Shown: positions 1-9,000, numbered from the stretch's first letter. The stretch: 64,000 bases of DNA from Pseudarthrobacter sulfonivorans (GCF_024391045.1 NZ_JANFCZ010000012.1:53715-117714), one strand, 5' to 3'. The notes: generated from the sequence alone by a model not told the origin. Made by a program: numbers and translations.

Positions 1-1222
1 TGAAGGCGCTTTCGCCGGTCAGGGCGCGGCCCACGATGAGGGCGTTGATCTCGTGGGTGCCTTCATAGGAGTAGACGGCTTCGGCGTCGGCGTGGAAACG
101 GGCAACGTCAGTGTCCAGGGTGATGCCGTTGCCGCCCACCACTTCGCGGGCCAGGGCAACGGTTTCGCGCATCAGCAGGGACGTCTGCATCTTGGCCAGG
201 GCTGAGTCCTGGTCCCGGTAGATGCCCTTGGCCTGCTGTTCGGTCAACCGCACCACCAGCGAGAGCGAGGCGGTAACGTTCCCGAGCATCCGGGCCAGTT
301 TCTCCTGGACGAGCTGGAAGGAACCCAGCGACCGGCCGAACTGCTTGCGTTCCTTCACGTAGGCGAGGGCTGCTTCGAACGCGCCGGCCTGGAGGCCCGT
401 GGCGATCCAGGCCACGTCCGAGCGCATGGCCCGCAGCATGGCGGCCACGTCGCGGAACGAGTTCACGTTGTGCAGGCGCATGGCCTCGGGCACGCGGACA
501 CCGTCGAGGGTGATGTGGGCGTTCTGCATCATCCGCAGGGACGTTTTCCCGTGGATCTTCTCCAAGGTGACACCCGCCGCGGTCCGGTCCACGAGGAAGG
601 CCTTGACCTGGCCGTCCGCCACGTCCCGGGCGAACACGGCCAGGACGTCTGCGGTGGAGGCGCCGCCGATCCAGCGCTTCGCACCGTCCAGGATCCAGTC
701 ATCGCCCTCGCGGCGCGCGGTGGTGGACAGGCCCCCGGCGATGTCCGAGCCGGATTCGGGTTCGGTGAGTGAGAAGACGCCCTTCAGCGAAAAGTCGATC
801 ACCTTGGGCATCCACTCCCGTTGCTGGGCTTCCGAGGCTCCCACGCGGATGGCTGTGCGGAACAGGCCTGCCTGGGAGGTGTACCAGGTGGCCAGCGACG
901 CGTCGGTCCGGGCGAGTTCGAAGATCCGGAACCCCTGGTAGATGCCGCGGGCCGGGCTGTGTTCTGCACCCGCGGCGCCAGTGAGTTCGGCCGGTTCCAT
1001 CAGGTCCAGGTCGATCAGTGGCTGGGCCAGTTCGGTGGGAAAATCGCCGCGCTCCCAGTGGTCCGCCAGGAGCGGGTGTGCCTGCTCGTCGAGGAAGGTT
1101 CGGAGCCTGCCCAGCACGCGGCGCTCGCTGTCGGTCAGGAGGGACTCCGCGTCGTAGAAGTCAGCGACCTTGAAAAGCCGTACCGGGGCGCTCACGGTGG
1201 GTTCCGTCGTCGTCGTCTCCAT
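1..1222 (-). CDS. Acyl-CoA dehydrogenase, glutaryl-CoA dehydrogenase-like (3' end cut by window edge)
   Basis: I translated this from the reverse strand. The start is the ATG at 1222, one base after the stop of the upstream amidohydrolase gene. The roughly 407 codons present contain the acyl-CoA dehydrogenase signatures SLTEPESGSD (substrate/FAD region) and, near the window edge, YEGTHEINALIVGRALTG. That last segment is characteristic of the glutaryl-CoA dehydrogenase branch and places the catalytic Glu. Family members are about 390-410 residues, so only a few residues should be missing. The predicted reaction is FAD-dependent alpha,beta-dehydrogenation of an acyl-CoA, probably cytoplasmic and passing electrons to ETF. 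Co-transcription with an amidohydrolase and an SDR suggests catabolism of an organic acid; the substrate is unknown. Confidence 0.9.
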   Translation of the reverse strand, partial: METTTTEPTVSAPVRLFKVADFYDAESLLTDSERRVLGRLRTFLDEQAHPLLADHWERGDFPTELAQPLIDLDLMEPAELTGAAGAEHSPARGIYQGFRIFELARTDASLATWYTSQAGLFRTAIRVGASEAQQREWMPKVIDFSLKGVFSLTEPESGSDIAGGLSTTARREGDDWILDGAKRWIGGASTADVLAVFARDVADGQVKAFLVDRTAAGVTLEKIHGKTSLRMMQNAHITLDGVRVPEAMRLHNVNSFRDVAAMLRAMRSDVAWIATGLQAGAFEAALAYVKERKQFGRSLGSFQLVQEKLARMLGNVTASLSLVVRLTEQQAKGIYRDQDSALAKMQTSLLMRETVALAREVVGGNGITLDTDVARFHADAEAVYSYEGTHEINALIVGRALTGESAF

Positions 1223-1223
1223 C

Positions 1224-2108
1224 TCAAGTTCCCAGTCCGAGGAGGCGGACGGCGTTGTCCTTAAGGATCTTGGGCCGGATCTCGTCCTTGAGTGGCAGGT
1301 CGGCGAACGCGCCGAGCCACTTCTGCGGGGTGATGAGCGGGAAGTCGGTGCCGAACAGCACCTTGTCCTGGAGTACGGAGTTGGACATCCGGACCAGGGA
1401 CTCCGGGAAGTACTTAGGCGACCAGCCGGACAGGTCGATGAAGACGTTGGACTTGTGGGTGGCGATGGAGTTGGCTTCGTCCTGCCAGGGCACGGAAGGG
1501 TGGGCCATGATGATCTGCAGTTCCGGGAAGTCCGCGGCCACGGCGTCGAGGAGCAGGGGGTTGGAGAACGCCAGCTTGATCCCGTACCCACCGGGCAGCC
1601 CTGCGCCCATGCCGTTCTGGCCGGTGTGGAAGATTGCCGGCAGGCCGAGCTCCTGCAGCGTTTCCCAGAGGGGGTAAAACTGCTCGTTGGAGGGGTCGAA
1701 GCCCTGCAGCGACGGGTGGAACTTGAAACCACGGACGCCGAGCTCGATCGCCTGGTGCTTGGCGCCTGCGATGGCTTCCTCGCCGGTGCGGGGGTCGACG
1801 CTGCCGAACGGAATGAGGACGTCGTTGTTCCTCGCGGCGCCGGCGATCAGGTCCGGGATGCTGTTGGGCTCGTGCTTGAGTTGGGTGCGGGCGTCCACGG
1901 TGAACACGACGGCGGCCATGTTCAGCCCGCGGTAGATCTCGGCGATGCGGTCGAGTGAGGGGGTGCGGTCCTCGGCTTTGAAGTACTTGGCCGAGGCTTC
2001 GGTCAGGGCCGGCGGCAGGGATTCATGGCCGTGGCCATCCACCTCCAGGTGGACGTGCATGTCAATTGCATCGAGTTTGGCGGCATCGATGCCCAGTTCA
2101 TAACGCAT
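1224..2108 (-). CDS. Amidohydrolase family 2 (ACMSD-like) metal-dependent hydrolase/decarboxylase
   Basis: The 294-residue protein has the amidohydrolase_2 TIM-barrel pattern: an HxH metal motif in DMHVHLE near the N-terminus, GFKFHPS, FHTGQNG, IMAHPS and FGTDFPLI, supplying the later His and Asp ligands. Relatives include aminocarboxymuconate-semialdehyde and resorcylate decarboxylases as well as lactonase-like hydrolases, so the exact reaction cannot be assigned. It is the middle gene of an SDR-amidohydrolase-acyl-CoA dehydrogenase operon, with 40 bp before it and 1 bp after it. Translation is probably coupled to the dehydrogenase. Co-regulation by the divergent MarR gene is inferred. Confidence 0.85.
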   Translation of the reverse strand: MRYELGIDAAKLDAIDMHVHLEVDGHGHESLPPALTEASAKYFKAEDRTPSLDRIAEIYRGLNMAAVVFTVDARTQLKHEPNSIPDLIAGAARNNDVLIPFGSVDPRTGEEAIAGAKHQAIELGVRGFKFHPSLQGFDPSNEQFYPLWETLQELGLPAIFHTGQNGMGAGLPGGYGIKLAFSNPLLLDAVAADFPELQIIMAHPSVPWQDEANSIATHKSNVFIDLSGWSPKYFPESLVRMSNSVLQDKVLFGTDFPLITPQKWLGAFADLPLKDEIRPKILKDNAVRLLGLGT

Positions 2109-2148
2109 ATCGGTTTCCTTTGGCAGTCAGAGAGCGGGGCGCGGCGGA

Positions 2149-3087
2149 CTAGCGGGCCGGGGCCGGCTCGGGCTTGAGTTCCTCCGGCAGCGGGAGGAAC
2201 TCCTCCCCATAGCTCTGCAGCGTGTCACCGTTGAACAGCTCACCGGCGTTCTCCCGCAGGGCTTCGTAGCTCCAGCCGCCGTCGCGGTATTCGGTGGTGG
2301 CCGCTTCCGGGTGGCTCCAAACCTGCAGCCGGTCGCCGCCGGCACCGATCGCCTGGCCGGTAATGTTGGCGGCCTCGTCGGAGGCGAGGAAGGCAACCAG
2401 GCCCGCGACGTCGTCGGCCGTTCCGAACCCGAGCTCGTGGCGGAAGAATGACGGCATCGCCTCACCGCGCTCGTCCGCTTCCACAGCCTTCTGGAAGTAC
2501 GGGACAGTTTTGGTCATGGCGGTGGCGGCCACCGGGATGACGGAGTTGACGGTGACCCCGGCTTTCTTCATTTCCAGCGCCCAGGTGCGGACCATGCCCA
2601 CGATCCCGGCCTTGGCTGCGGCGTAGTTGGTCTGGCCGAAGTTGCCGCGCTGGCCCGTGGGCGAGCCGATGGTGATGATCCGGCCCTGCACGTTGTTGTC
2701 CTTGAAGTAGGCGAAGGCCTCGCGGACGCAGGAAAACGTGCCCTTCAGGTGGACGTTGATGACCAGGTCGAAGTCCTCGTCGGTCATCTTCAGCAGGCTC
2801 TTGTCCCGCAGGATCCCCGCGTTCGTCACCAGAATGTCCAGGCCGCCGAAAGCCTCCACGGCGCCTGCCACCAGCGCCTTGGCGGCCTCGGTGCTGCCGA
2901 CCGGGGCAACCACCGCGGTGGCCCGCCCGCCGTCGGCCTCAATCTCTGCCACAGCCTGCGCCGCCGTCTCGGCATTGACGTCATTAATTACGACGGCGGC
3001 ACCCTGGCGGGCGAGTTCCCGGGCGTAAGCGAGGCCGAGGCCCTGACCGCTTCCGGTGACGATTGCGACTTTGCCTGAGAGACTCAT
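2149..3087 (-). CDS. Short-chain dehydrogenase/reductase (3-hydroxyacyl-CoA dehydrogenase-like)
   Basis: I start this at the ATG at 3087 because AAAGGAG lies 6 bases upstream and the protein then opens directly with the Rossmann strand MSLSGKVAIVTGSGQGLG. The result is 312 residues. TGSGQGLG is the cofactor loop, NAG the structural motif, and Ser, Tyr and Lys of SPTGQRGNFGQTNYAAAK form the active site. The sequence resembles the dehydrogenase domain of MFE-2-type beta-oxidation enzymes, with a C-terminal extension of about 60 residues. It is the first gene of the operon that runs through the amidohydrolase and the acyl-CoA dehydrogenase, so a role in acyl-CoA or organic-acid degradation is likely. 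Confidence 0.88.
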   Translation of the reverse strand: MSLSGKVAIVTGSGQGLGLAYARELARQGAAVVINDVNAETAAQAVAEIEADGGRATAVVAPVGSTEAAKALVAGAVEAFGGLDILVTNAGILRDKSLLKMTDEDFDLVINVHLKGTFSCVREAFAYFKDNNVQGRIITIGSPTGQRGNFGQTNYAAAKAGIVGMVRTWALEMKKAGVTVNSVIPVAATAMTKTVPYFQKAVEADERGEAMPSFFRHELGFGTADDVAGLVAFLASDEAANITGQAIGAGGDRLQVWSHPEAATTEYRDGGWSYEALRENAGELFNGDTLQSYGEEFLPLPEELKPEPAPAR

Positions 3088-3147
3088 TGCTGCTCCTTTG
3101 CTAGCTGACCATGTTCCCCTGCCGTCCGGCGTGGGATGCTGTTCTGT

Positions 3148-3181
3148 ATCCATGAGAATATGGATTGTTGAAGAAGTCAAC
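3148..3181. promoter_or_regulatory. Two adjacent palindromes in the divergent SDR/MarR promoter (candidate MarR operator)
   Basis: ATCCAT-N6-ATGGAT (3148-3165) is a perfect inverted repeat of 6-bp arms. Directly beside it is GTTGA-N5-TCAAC (3167-3181). Both lie in the 123-bp gap between the divergent SDR operon and the MarR gene, 30-63 bp before the MarR start. MarR proteins usually bind 16-20 bp palindromes in exactly this arrangement and often repress both directions. The palindromes are visible in the sequence; MarR binding is inferred. Confidence 0.55.
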
Positions 3182-3210
3182 TATTTATTTTGAAAACTAT
3201 CTGGAGCGAT

Positions 3211-3690
3211 ATGACCATCGAAGTGCAGGGAGCAAAGCAGGCGGGCGGCGACGACAAGCTAGTGGCCGCTTCGATCACCAACGACATGGGGTTCCTGCTG
3301 GCAAAACTGCATGCAGCGGGGTCCGTGCTGAACAACCGGGCACTCGCCGACTTCGGGCTTAAGGAGCGCTCCTACTCGGTATTGGTCCTGGCGAACAGCG
3401 GCCTGGAACCAACCCAGCGGGAGCTGGCGGATTTCCTGAGCCTCGATCCGAGCCAGATCGTTGCCCTCGTGGACGATCTGGAAAAGCGGAAACTGGTGGT
3501 CCGCGCTCCCGGCAAGCTGGACCGCAGGGCCAAAACCGTCACTGCTACTGCGGCCGGTGCTACACTCCACGCGCGCGCCGCTGAGGCGGCGGAGCAGGCG
3601 GAGGCCGAAGCACTGCAAGGCCTCGACGCCGCCGAGGTGGCCACCATGAAGGCGCTGCTGCGCAAAGCGCTGTGGGGCGCCGCGGTGTAA
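3211..3690 (+). CDS. MarR family transcriptional regulator
   Basis: The start chosen is the ATG at 3211 with GGAG 4 bases upstream; a TTG at 3190 in the same frame has no ribosome site. The 159-residue protein is of MarR size. The winged helix spans roughly residues 50-110: the recognition-helix part is RELADFLSLDPSQIVALVDDL, followed by the wing KLVVRAPGKLDRRAKTV with the conserved D-R pair. It is divergent from the SDR/amidohydrolase/acyl-CoA dehydrogenase operon and faces it across two palindromes. It is therefore probably the local repressor responding to a pathway ligand. Confidence 0.88.
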   Translation: MTIEVQGAKQAGGDDKLVAASITNDMGFLLAKLHAAGSVLNNRALADFGLKERSYSVLVLANSGLEPTQRELADFLSLDPSQIVALVDDLEKRKLVVRAPGKLDRRAKTVTATAAGATLHARAAEAAEQAEAEALQGLDAAEVATMKALLRKALWGAAV

Positions 3691-3708
3691 GGGCCGTAGG
3701 CTTGGATC

Positions 3709-4305
3709 ATGTCAGACCAGCACTCCACGGAGCACCACCTTGCGCCCACCTTCACTGTTGAGACCGCGAGGGTCCTGGCCGAGGTTGCCCACAACCGGCA
3801 GAAGGACAAGCTCAAGCGGCCTTACCGCGACCACGTCCTGGCCGTAGGCGATGCCCTGGCGGACTTCGACGACGACATCCAAATTGCCGGGTACCTGCAC
3901 GACATTGCCGAGGACACGCCCATCACCCGCCAGGCACTTTTGGAGATGGGTGTCTCGGAGCGGGCAGCGGACATCATCGAGCGGGTGACCAACCGGCTGC
4001 ACGACAACCCGGATGACTACCAGGCCGGCATCCGCTACATCGCGGAGGACCACGATGCCGCCCTCGTGAAGATCGCGGACAACGCGCATAACTCCATCCC
4101 CGAACGCGTCAAGGCACTCGCCGAGAAGTGGCCGGACAAGCCGCCGGTCACCAAGTACCGGGATGCCCGGCCGGTGCTTTATGCCGCTGTGGAGACTGAG
4201 GAAATCCGCAAGATCCTGGCCCGCGTGAACCCGTGGCTGCTCGAAGAACTGGACCACCAGCTGGACGAGGAAGACGACACCGACTACGAGAACCTCTCGT
4301 ACTAG
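3709..4305 (+). CDS. HD-domain phosphohydrolase of the RelA/SpoT hydrolase type
   Basis: The 198-residue protein carries the metal-binding pattern of (p)ppGpp hydrolase HD domains: His in RDHVLAV (about residue 42), HD at 64-65 in YLHDIAEDT, ED at 68-69, and Asp of VKIADNAHN near 125. No synthetase, TGS or ACT domain follows, so it resembles small alarmone hydrolases (MESH1-like) rather than full-length Rel. The C-terminus is rich in acidic residues. It starts 18 bp after the MarR stop with no strong ribosome site and ends 12 bp before a convergent gene. The true substrate could be ppGpp or another nucleotide. Confidence 0.72.
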   Translation: MSDQHSTEHHLAPTFTVETARVLAEVAHNRQKDKLKRPYRDHVLAVGDALADFDDDIQIAGYLHDIAEDTPITRQALLEMGVSERAADIIERVTNRLHDNPDDYQAGIRYIAEDHDAALVKIADNAHNSIPERVKALAEKWPDKPPVTKYRDARPVLYAAVETEEIRKILARVNPWLLEELDHQLDEEDDTDYENLSY

Positions 4306-4317
4306 ATCCGGGCCCGG

Positions 4318-5643
4318 CTAAACCCGCCCCAGCGCCTCGATGTCCTCCAGGAAGTCCTCGTGGACTTCGTCGCTGACAGTGGTCCGGGTGTCACCGATGG
4401 CGTCCAGGTAATCCTCCGTGGAGGGTCCCTTCCGGGCCGCCTCACGAAGTGAACCGCTGCCACCGGAAGCCGCTCCGCCGTCCCGGCCCTCGCCGTAAAC
4501 CACGTTTTCAAGCGCCCGCTGGGAGGCGCTGCGGGCAGCATATTCGATGTCGGCCGGCGAGAAACCCTCGGTACGGTCCACGAGGAGTTCCACGTCCACG
4601 TCGTCCACCACGGCGGCCGGGATGAAGCGTTGCCACATGGCTTCGCGGGCCTGGCGGTCGGGGAGGCCGATGGGAATGACGTAGTCGAACCGGCCGTGCC
4701 GCAGGAAGGCGGTGTCCAGCGACCGGATGAAGTTGGTGGCGCAGACCAGCAGGCGGCCCGGCTGTTCACGGAAGGCCGGGATGATTTTCAGCAGCTCATT
4801 GGTGACGCCCTGAAGCGGCGACGGCGGTTCGCCCGATCGTTGGGACGCGATCTCCTCCACTTCGTCGATGAACACCACGCAGTGTTCCAGTTCGGCGATC
4901 TCCAGGAACGTCTCACGCAGCGCGCCGGCGAGGCCCTTCGGATCGGACGCCAGCCGCGACGGGAAAACTTCCACAAACGGCCACTCCAGCCGGGACGCGA
5001 TCGCTTTTGCGAAGGTGGTTTTACCGGTTCCGGGCGGACCGAACAGCACCACGGCGCGCGGCGGCACCACGCCGTATTCGTCCGCGAGATCGGCCTCCGC
5101 GAGCGGCAGGACCAGCCGCCGTTCCAGAAGTTCCTTTTCCTTGCGCATGCCGGCCACGTTTCCCCACAGGTCCCGCGCCAGGACCCGGCCGCCCAGCTGG
5201 CCCAGCGCACCAAGCTCCTGCCGCTGGACGGGGATGGTCCGCTCAAAATACCGCAGGTTCTTTTTCAGCGCGAAGCCGCGGCTGAGGAAGGCCTCCACCC
5301 GGGTCTCAGATTCGGGCATCAGCGCCGAGAGCTTGTTCAGGCCGTGCGGGGCCATCCGGTTTTCGACGGCGGCGAGCAGCGAGGTGCCGATGCCCCGGCC
5401 GCGGTATTCCGGCAGCGTGGCGAGGAAGACGATCCAGCCCTGGTCGTGCGCGGCGCGGCCCACGGCGGCGCCCACCACCATGTCGCCCTGCACCGCCACC
5501 ACGGCATGGTCCTTCTCGCACGACGCGAGGACCTCGGAGAGGGCATAGACGGGCTCCACGGCGGAGGCCTTGAGGGTTTCCCACAGGTGCAGGATCCCGT
5601 CCAGGTCTGCCGAGTGGAAGTCCCTGATCCGCCAGTTGGTCAT
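4318..5643 (-). CDS. GNAT acetyltransferase-AAA+ ATPase fusion protein
   Basis: One 441-residue protein joins two enzymes. Residues 1-135 are a GNAT domain with the acetyl-CoA pyrophosphate loop RGRGIG (81-86) after the beta4 strand FLATLPEY. Residues about 160-420 are a classical AAA module: Walker A GPPGTGKT (202-209), Walker B VVFIDE (256-261), sensor-1 ATN (302-304), and RHGRFD (315-320) in the second region of homology supplying arginine fingers. The AAA part resembles FtsH/CDC48-type ATPases without a protease. The substrate is unknown; ATP-driven remodelling combined with protein acetylation is a guess. It is convergent with the HD gene. Confidence 0.85.
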   Translation of the reverse strand: MTNWRIRDFHSADLDGILHLWETLKASAVEPVYALSEVLASCEKDHAVVAVQGDMVVGAAVGRAAHDQGWIVFLATLPEYRGRGIGTSLLAAVENRMAPHGLNKLSALMPESETRVEAFLSRGFALKKNLRYFERTIPVQRQELGALGQLGGRVLARDLWGNVAGMRKEKELLERRLVLPLAEADLADEYGVVPPRAVVLFGPPGTGKTTFAKAIASRLEWPFVEVFPSRLASDPKGLAGALRETFLEIAELEHCVVFIDEVEEIASQRSGEPPSPLQGVTNELLKIIPAFREQPGRLLVCATNFIRSLDTAFLRHGRFDYVIPIGLPDRQAREAMWQRFIPAAVVDDVDVELLVDRTEGFSPADIEYAARSASQRALENVVYGEGRDGGAASGGSGSLREAARKGPSTEDYLDAIGDTRTTVSDEVHEDFLEDIEALGRV

Positions 5644-5673
5644 GCCGTGTCTCCCGGGTGGTTCGTCGTTGAA

Positions 5674-5708
5674 CTGCAGGTCATTAATGCTCTGCAGGTC
5701 ATGAGTGC
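5674..5708. repeat. Two direct repeats upstream of the GNAT-AAA gene
   Basis: CTGCAGGTCATTAATGC (5674-5690) is followed by CTGCAGGTCATGAGTGC (5692-5708). That is 15 of 17 identical bases at an 18-bp period. They lie 31-65 bp upstream of the GNAT-AAA start, in the space between two co-oriented genes, where a regulator could bind. No regulator gene is adjacent. The repeats are visible; any regulatory function is inferred. Confidence 0.4.
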
Positions 5709-5796
5709 AGGGCAGCGCCGCGAGGCACTCTGCTGAGCATAAGCGATCTGCCCGCGACGAAGGGTAGCGGGAGGGTTGCGTTACGGCTGCGGACGG

Positions 5797-7173
5797 TCAG
5801 GCGGCGGGTTTGATGTTCTGGTTGATGTGGAAGAGGTTGTCAGGATCGTACTTTGCCTTGACAGCGCCCAAGCGGTCGTAGTTGTCGGCGTAGTTGTCCC
5901 GGATTCTGGACTGGTCATCTGCGTCCATGAAGTTGATGTACGCCCCGCCGGCGCTGTGCTCGTGCAGCTCGGTGGCATACTCGCGCACCCAGCGGATGTT
6001 CGCGTCGTTGTCGACGGGGCCTTCCCACATCCCGGCGATCACGGCAGCAATATCGGCATCACGGTAAGGGAAGGCTGTGGCGTCCTTTGCAATCCGTTGG
6101 ACGGCCCCGTTGATGGGGTAGAAGTGGTTGGCCGTTTGCAGGCTGGGCACCCCTTCACCGAAGTGTTTGGCTACTTTGATGACCTCATCGCTGAATGTGG
6201 GGAGGAATTCTGCCTTCCAATAGGCCTGGAGTCCTTTGGGCAGCGACTCGTCAAACAAGGTGTTGAGGACCGGGTAGGGGAGTGGTCCCACGAAGGAGCC
6301 GGCAACCGGTGCGACATCAAGGAATGGCTGCCACTGCCTGGGCCCTTCCTCCTGCGGGCCTGTCCAGCCGCCCACCATGACCACCACGGGGCGTCCGCGG
6401 TATTCCTCCGCGAGGAAGGGAACCTCGGGACCCTGATGGAATCCCATAAAGACGCCAAGGTCCTCCGGTGCCGTGGCTAAGGTCTCGCGGTACAACTGGC
6501 CTACGGCTTCGGCGTGTTCGAGCAGGTAGATGACCACTCCGCCGTAGACCATGTCCACCGGGTGCAGGTTGAACTCGAGCGAGGTCACCACACCAAAGTT
6601 TCCGGTTCCGCCGCGGAGGGCCCAGAAGAGGTCGTCGTTTTCGGTGGCGCTGGCCACCCGGAAATTGCCGTCGGCTGTGACTACATCTGCGGATTTCAGG
6701 TTGTCGCAGGACAGTCCGTATTTCCGCGACAGATAGCCAATGCCGCCGCCCAGGGTTAGGCCGGTCACTCCCGTGGAGCCGATGATTCCGCCCGGTGTGC
6801 CGAGGCCGAAGGCATGGGTCGCGTGGTTGAAGTCCGCCCAGGTGGCGCCGGCCTCGGCGCGGGCAGTGGCCGTAGCCGGGTCAAAGCGTACTCCCCGGCG
6901 GTTGACGAAGTCGATGACCAGGCCGCCGTCGCAGGTGCCGAAACCGGGTGCGCTGTGGCCGCCGCCGCGGAGGGCCACGTCCATTCCTGTGTCCCTGGCA
7001 AAGTTCACGCCGGCCATGACGTCGGCGACTTGTGAAACTTGCAGGATGGCAGCGGGGCGTTTGTCGATCATGCCGTTATATACGGCGCGTGCGGCGTCGT
7101 AATCCGGGTGATCAGGGGTGATCAGGGTACCGCGGACGTTTTCCTGTAATGACTGCAGGGAACTGCTGTTCAT
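5797..7173 (-). CDS. FAD-linked oxidase of the berberine-bridge/6-hydroxynicotine oxidase type
   Basis: The 458-residue protein has an N-terminal PCMH FAD-binding domain and a C-terminal BBE segment ending in HINQNIKP. Both residues used for bicovalent FAD attachment are present: His73 in RGGGHS and Cys156 in GLSCDNL. TLGGGIGYLSRKYG and GGTGNFGVVTS are family motifs. GGAG lies 6 bases before the ATG at 7173. Such enzymes oxidise sugars, alkaloids or other alcohols/amines and pass electrons to O2. No signal peptide is evident. It stands alone, without an operon partner that would reveal the substrate. Confidence 0.9.
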   Translation of the reverse strand: MNSSSLQSLQENVRGTLITPDHPDYDAARAVYNGMIDKRPAAILQVSQVADVMAGVNFARDTGMDVALRGGGHSAPGFGTCDGGLVIDFVNRRGVRFDPATATARAEAGATWADFNHATHAFGLGTPGGIIGSTGVTGLTLGGGIGYLSRKYGLSCDNLKSADVVTADGNFRVASATENDDLFWALRGGTGNFGVVTSLEFNLHPVDMVYGGVVIYLLEHAEAVGQLYRETLATAPEDLGVFMGFHQGPEVPFLAEEYRGRPVVVMVGGWTGPQEEGPRQWQPFLDVAPVAGSFVGPLPYPVLNTLFDESLPKGLQAYWKAEFLPTFSDEVIKVAKHFGEGVPSLQTANHFYPINGAVQRIAKDATAFPYRDADIAAVIAGMWEGPVDNDANIRWVREYATELHEHSAGGAYINFMDADDQSRIRDNYADNYDRLGAVKAKYDPDNLFHINQNIKPAA

Positions 7174-7417
7174 GGTGAACTCCGAAGCTGCGAGGATTGC
7201 TCAGGTGTTCAGGCACAACGCCCCGCCAGCTGGCCGTACCCGATGTGAAAGTCGTGAGACCGGTGCACCGCTGCAGGTCGGTGCGGCCTGGCCGCACGCT
7301 CTGCTGTGGCGTGCTTCGTTGTTGCGCGGCTGCGGAATCCAGCCAGGATCCGGACGCTGCGATGGGCCCGGTTCTCGTAACGTACGCCCGCTGCCGGGAG
7401 CGGTCAATGCCTCTTGC
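7174..7417. other. Intergenic region, no gene seen
   Basis: This stretch lies between the BBE-type oxidase start and the terminator of the asparagine operon. It must hold the oxidase promoter, read leftward. Short open frames here have no ribosome site or family resemblance. I see no RNA gene or clear -35/-10 pair. Confidence 0.5.
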
Positions 7418-7473
7418 GTACGACGGCGGCACCCGGGTTCCGTAGTCACAGAACCCGGGTGCCGCCGCCGTAC
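7418..7473 (-). terminator. Long hairpin terminator after the asparagine permease gene
   Basis: A 17-bp perfect stem (7424-7440 with 7451-7467), extended by a further GTACG/CGTAC after one mismatch, encloses a 10-base loop. It begins 7 bp past the permease stop, the place expected for the terminator of the four-gene asparagine operon. On the reverse strand there is no long U run, so it may act as an RNA-stabilising hairpin or a Rho-assisted terminator. Confidence 0.7.
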
Positions 7474-7479
7474 GGGGGC

Positions 7480-9000
7480 CTAATTTTTGAACGTGTCCGC
7501 GGGCGGATTGGCGATCACGGGAGACGTCCCCGTGAAGCCCTCGCGCGCCTGGGCGATCTCCCGGATCCGGTGCCGGCAGGCGTACCAGCCGAACACCATC
7601 AGCACCGAGGCGATGGCCGTGACCAGCATGGTGAGCGGGGATTCGATGAAGACCATCACCAGCACGCCCACCAGGAACAGCAGCGAGAGGTATCCCGTGA
7701 AAGGGGCCCCGAACATCCGGAAGGACGGCCGTTCCACCCAGCCCTTGTCCGCCCAGCGTTTGAGCTGGATCTGGCAGAGGACAATGGTGGCCCAGGTCAT
7801 GACGATGCCCACGGATGCCACGTTGAGCACAATCTCGAAGGCCTGCGCTGGCACCAGGTAGTTCAGCGGCACGCCCAGCAGGGACACCACGGCCGTGATG
7901 GCGATGCCGCCGTAGGGGACGCCTGCCTTATTCATCCGGGAGGCGAACTTGGGCGCGGAGCCGTTGACGGACATGGAACGAAGTATGCGCCCAGTGGAAT
8001 ATAGCCCGGCGTTCAGTGAGGACAGCGCGGCCGTGAGGACCACCAGGTTCATGATGACGTCCACGCCCTGGATGCCGATGGACCCGAAGAACGTGACGAA
8101 CGGACTGACACCCTTTTCATAGGACGTGTACGGCAGCAGCAGGGCGAGGAGGATGACGGAGCCCACGTAGAAGACTGCGATGCGGAACACCACGGAGTTG
8201 ATGGCTTTGGGCATGATCTTTTCCGGGTTCTCGGTCTCACCGGCTGCGGTGCCCACGAGCTCGATCGAGGCGTAGGCGAACAGGACGCCCTGCATCAGGA
8301 TGATCATGGGGAGCAGGCCGTTCGGGAAGATTCCGCCGTTGTCCGTCAGCAGGCTGAGGCCCACTTGCTGGCCGTCCACGGGCGTGCCGAAGATGACGAA
8401 GTAGGTGCCCACCACGAGGAAGATGACCAACGCGGCAACTTTGATGAGCGCGAACCAGAATTCGAGTTCACCGAAGACCTTCACGGAGACGAGGTTCAGG
8501 GCGAGAACCACCACCAGGGCGGTCAGGGCCCAGGCCCACTGGGGAACGGCCGCCATCCAGGGGATGTAGTTGCCGAAGAAGTGCATGTACAGCGCGGCGG
8601 CGGTGATGTCCACGATGGTGGTGGTGGCCCAGTTGATCCAGTAGAACCAGCCGGAAACGAACGCGGCCTTCTCGCCAAAGAATTCGCGGGCGTAGGAGAC
8701 GAACGAACCGGAGGAGGGCCGGTGCAGCACCAGTTCGCCTAGTGCCCGCAGGATGAGGAAGGCGAAGAAACCGCAGACGGCGTAGGCGATGACCAGCGAC
8801 GGTCCGGCGGCGTTGAGGCGGCCCCCGGCTCCGAGGAACAGGCCTGTGCCGATGGCGCCGCCGATGGCGATCATCTGGATCTGCCGCGGTTTGAGGTTCT
8901 TGTGGTAGCCCTTGTCCTCCGCGTGGAGGGCTGTTTCGGAGGCGTGGGCGTGGCCGCCGTCGATGATGTGGTCAGGAATCGGGGTGGGGGGATTCGACAT
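7480..9000 (-). CDS. ansP: Amino-acid permease of the APC family, probable L-asparagine permease
   Basis: The 506-residue protein has a cytoplasmic N-terminus ending in [28 protein letters not shown], the hallmark start of APC amino-acid transporters. It has about 12 hydrophobic segments and the [12 protein letters not shown] motif between TM helices. The close match to the AnsP/GabP group and the position 18 bp after an aspartase gene and downstream of an asparaginase gene support asparagine (or aspartate) uptake by proton symport across the plasma membrane. It is the last gene of the operon, followed by a strong hairpin. Confidence 0.88.
   Translation of the reverse strand: MSNPPTPIPDHIIDGGHAHASETALHAEDKGYHKNLKPRQIQMIAIGGAIGTGLFLGAGGRLNAAGPSLVIAYAVCGFFAFLILRALGELVLHRPSSGSFVSYAREFFGEKAAFVSGWFYWINWATTTIVDITAAALYMHFFGNYIPWMAAVPQWAWALTALVVVLALNLVSVKVFGELEFWFALIKVAALVIFLVVGTYFVIFGTPVDGQQVGLSLLTDNGGIFPNGLLPMIILMQGVLFAYASIELVGTAAGETENPEKIMPKAINSVVFRIAVFYVGSVILLALLLPYTSYEKGVSPFVTFFGSIGIQGVDVIMNLVVLTAALSSLNAGLYSTGRILRSMSVNGSAPKFASRMNKAGVPYGGIAITAVVSLLGVPLNYLVPAQAFEIVLNVASVGIVMTWATIVLCQIQLKRWADKGWVERPSFRMFGAPFTGYLSLLFLVGVLVMVFIESPLTMLVTAIASVLMVFGWYACRHRIREIAQAREGFTGTSPVIANPPADTFKN

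Noticed and set aside
2988..3002. TACGACGGCGGCACC resembling the recurring 13-mer
   Set aside because: It differs at the first base and reads as Ala-Ala-Val-Val codons in the SDR, so it is explained by coding.
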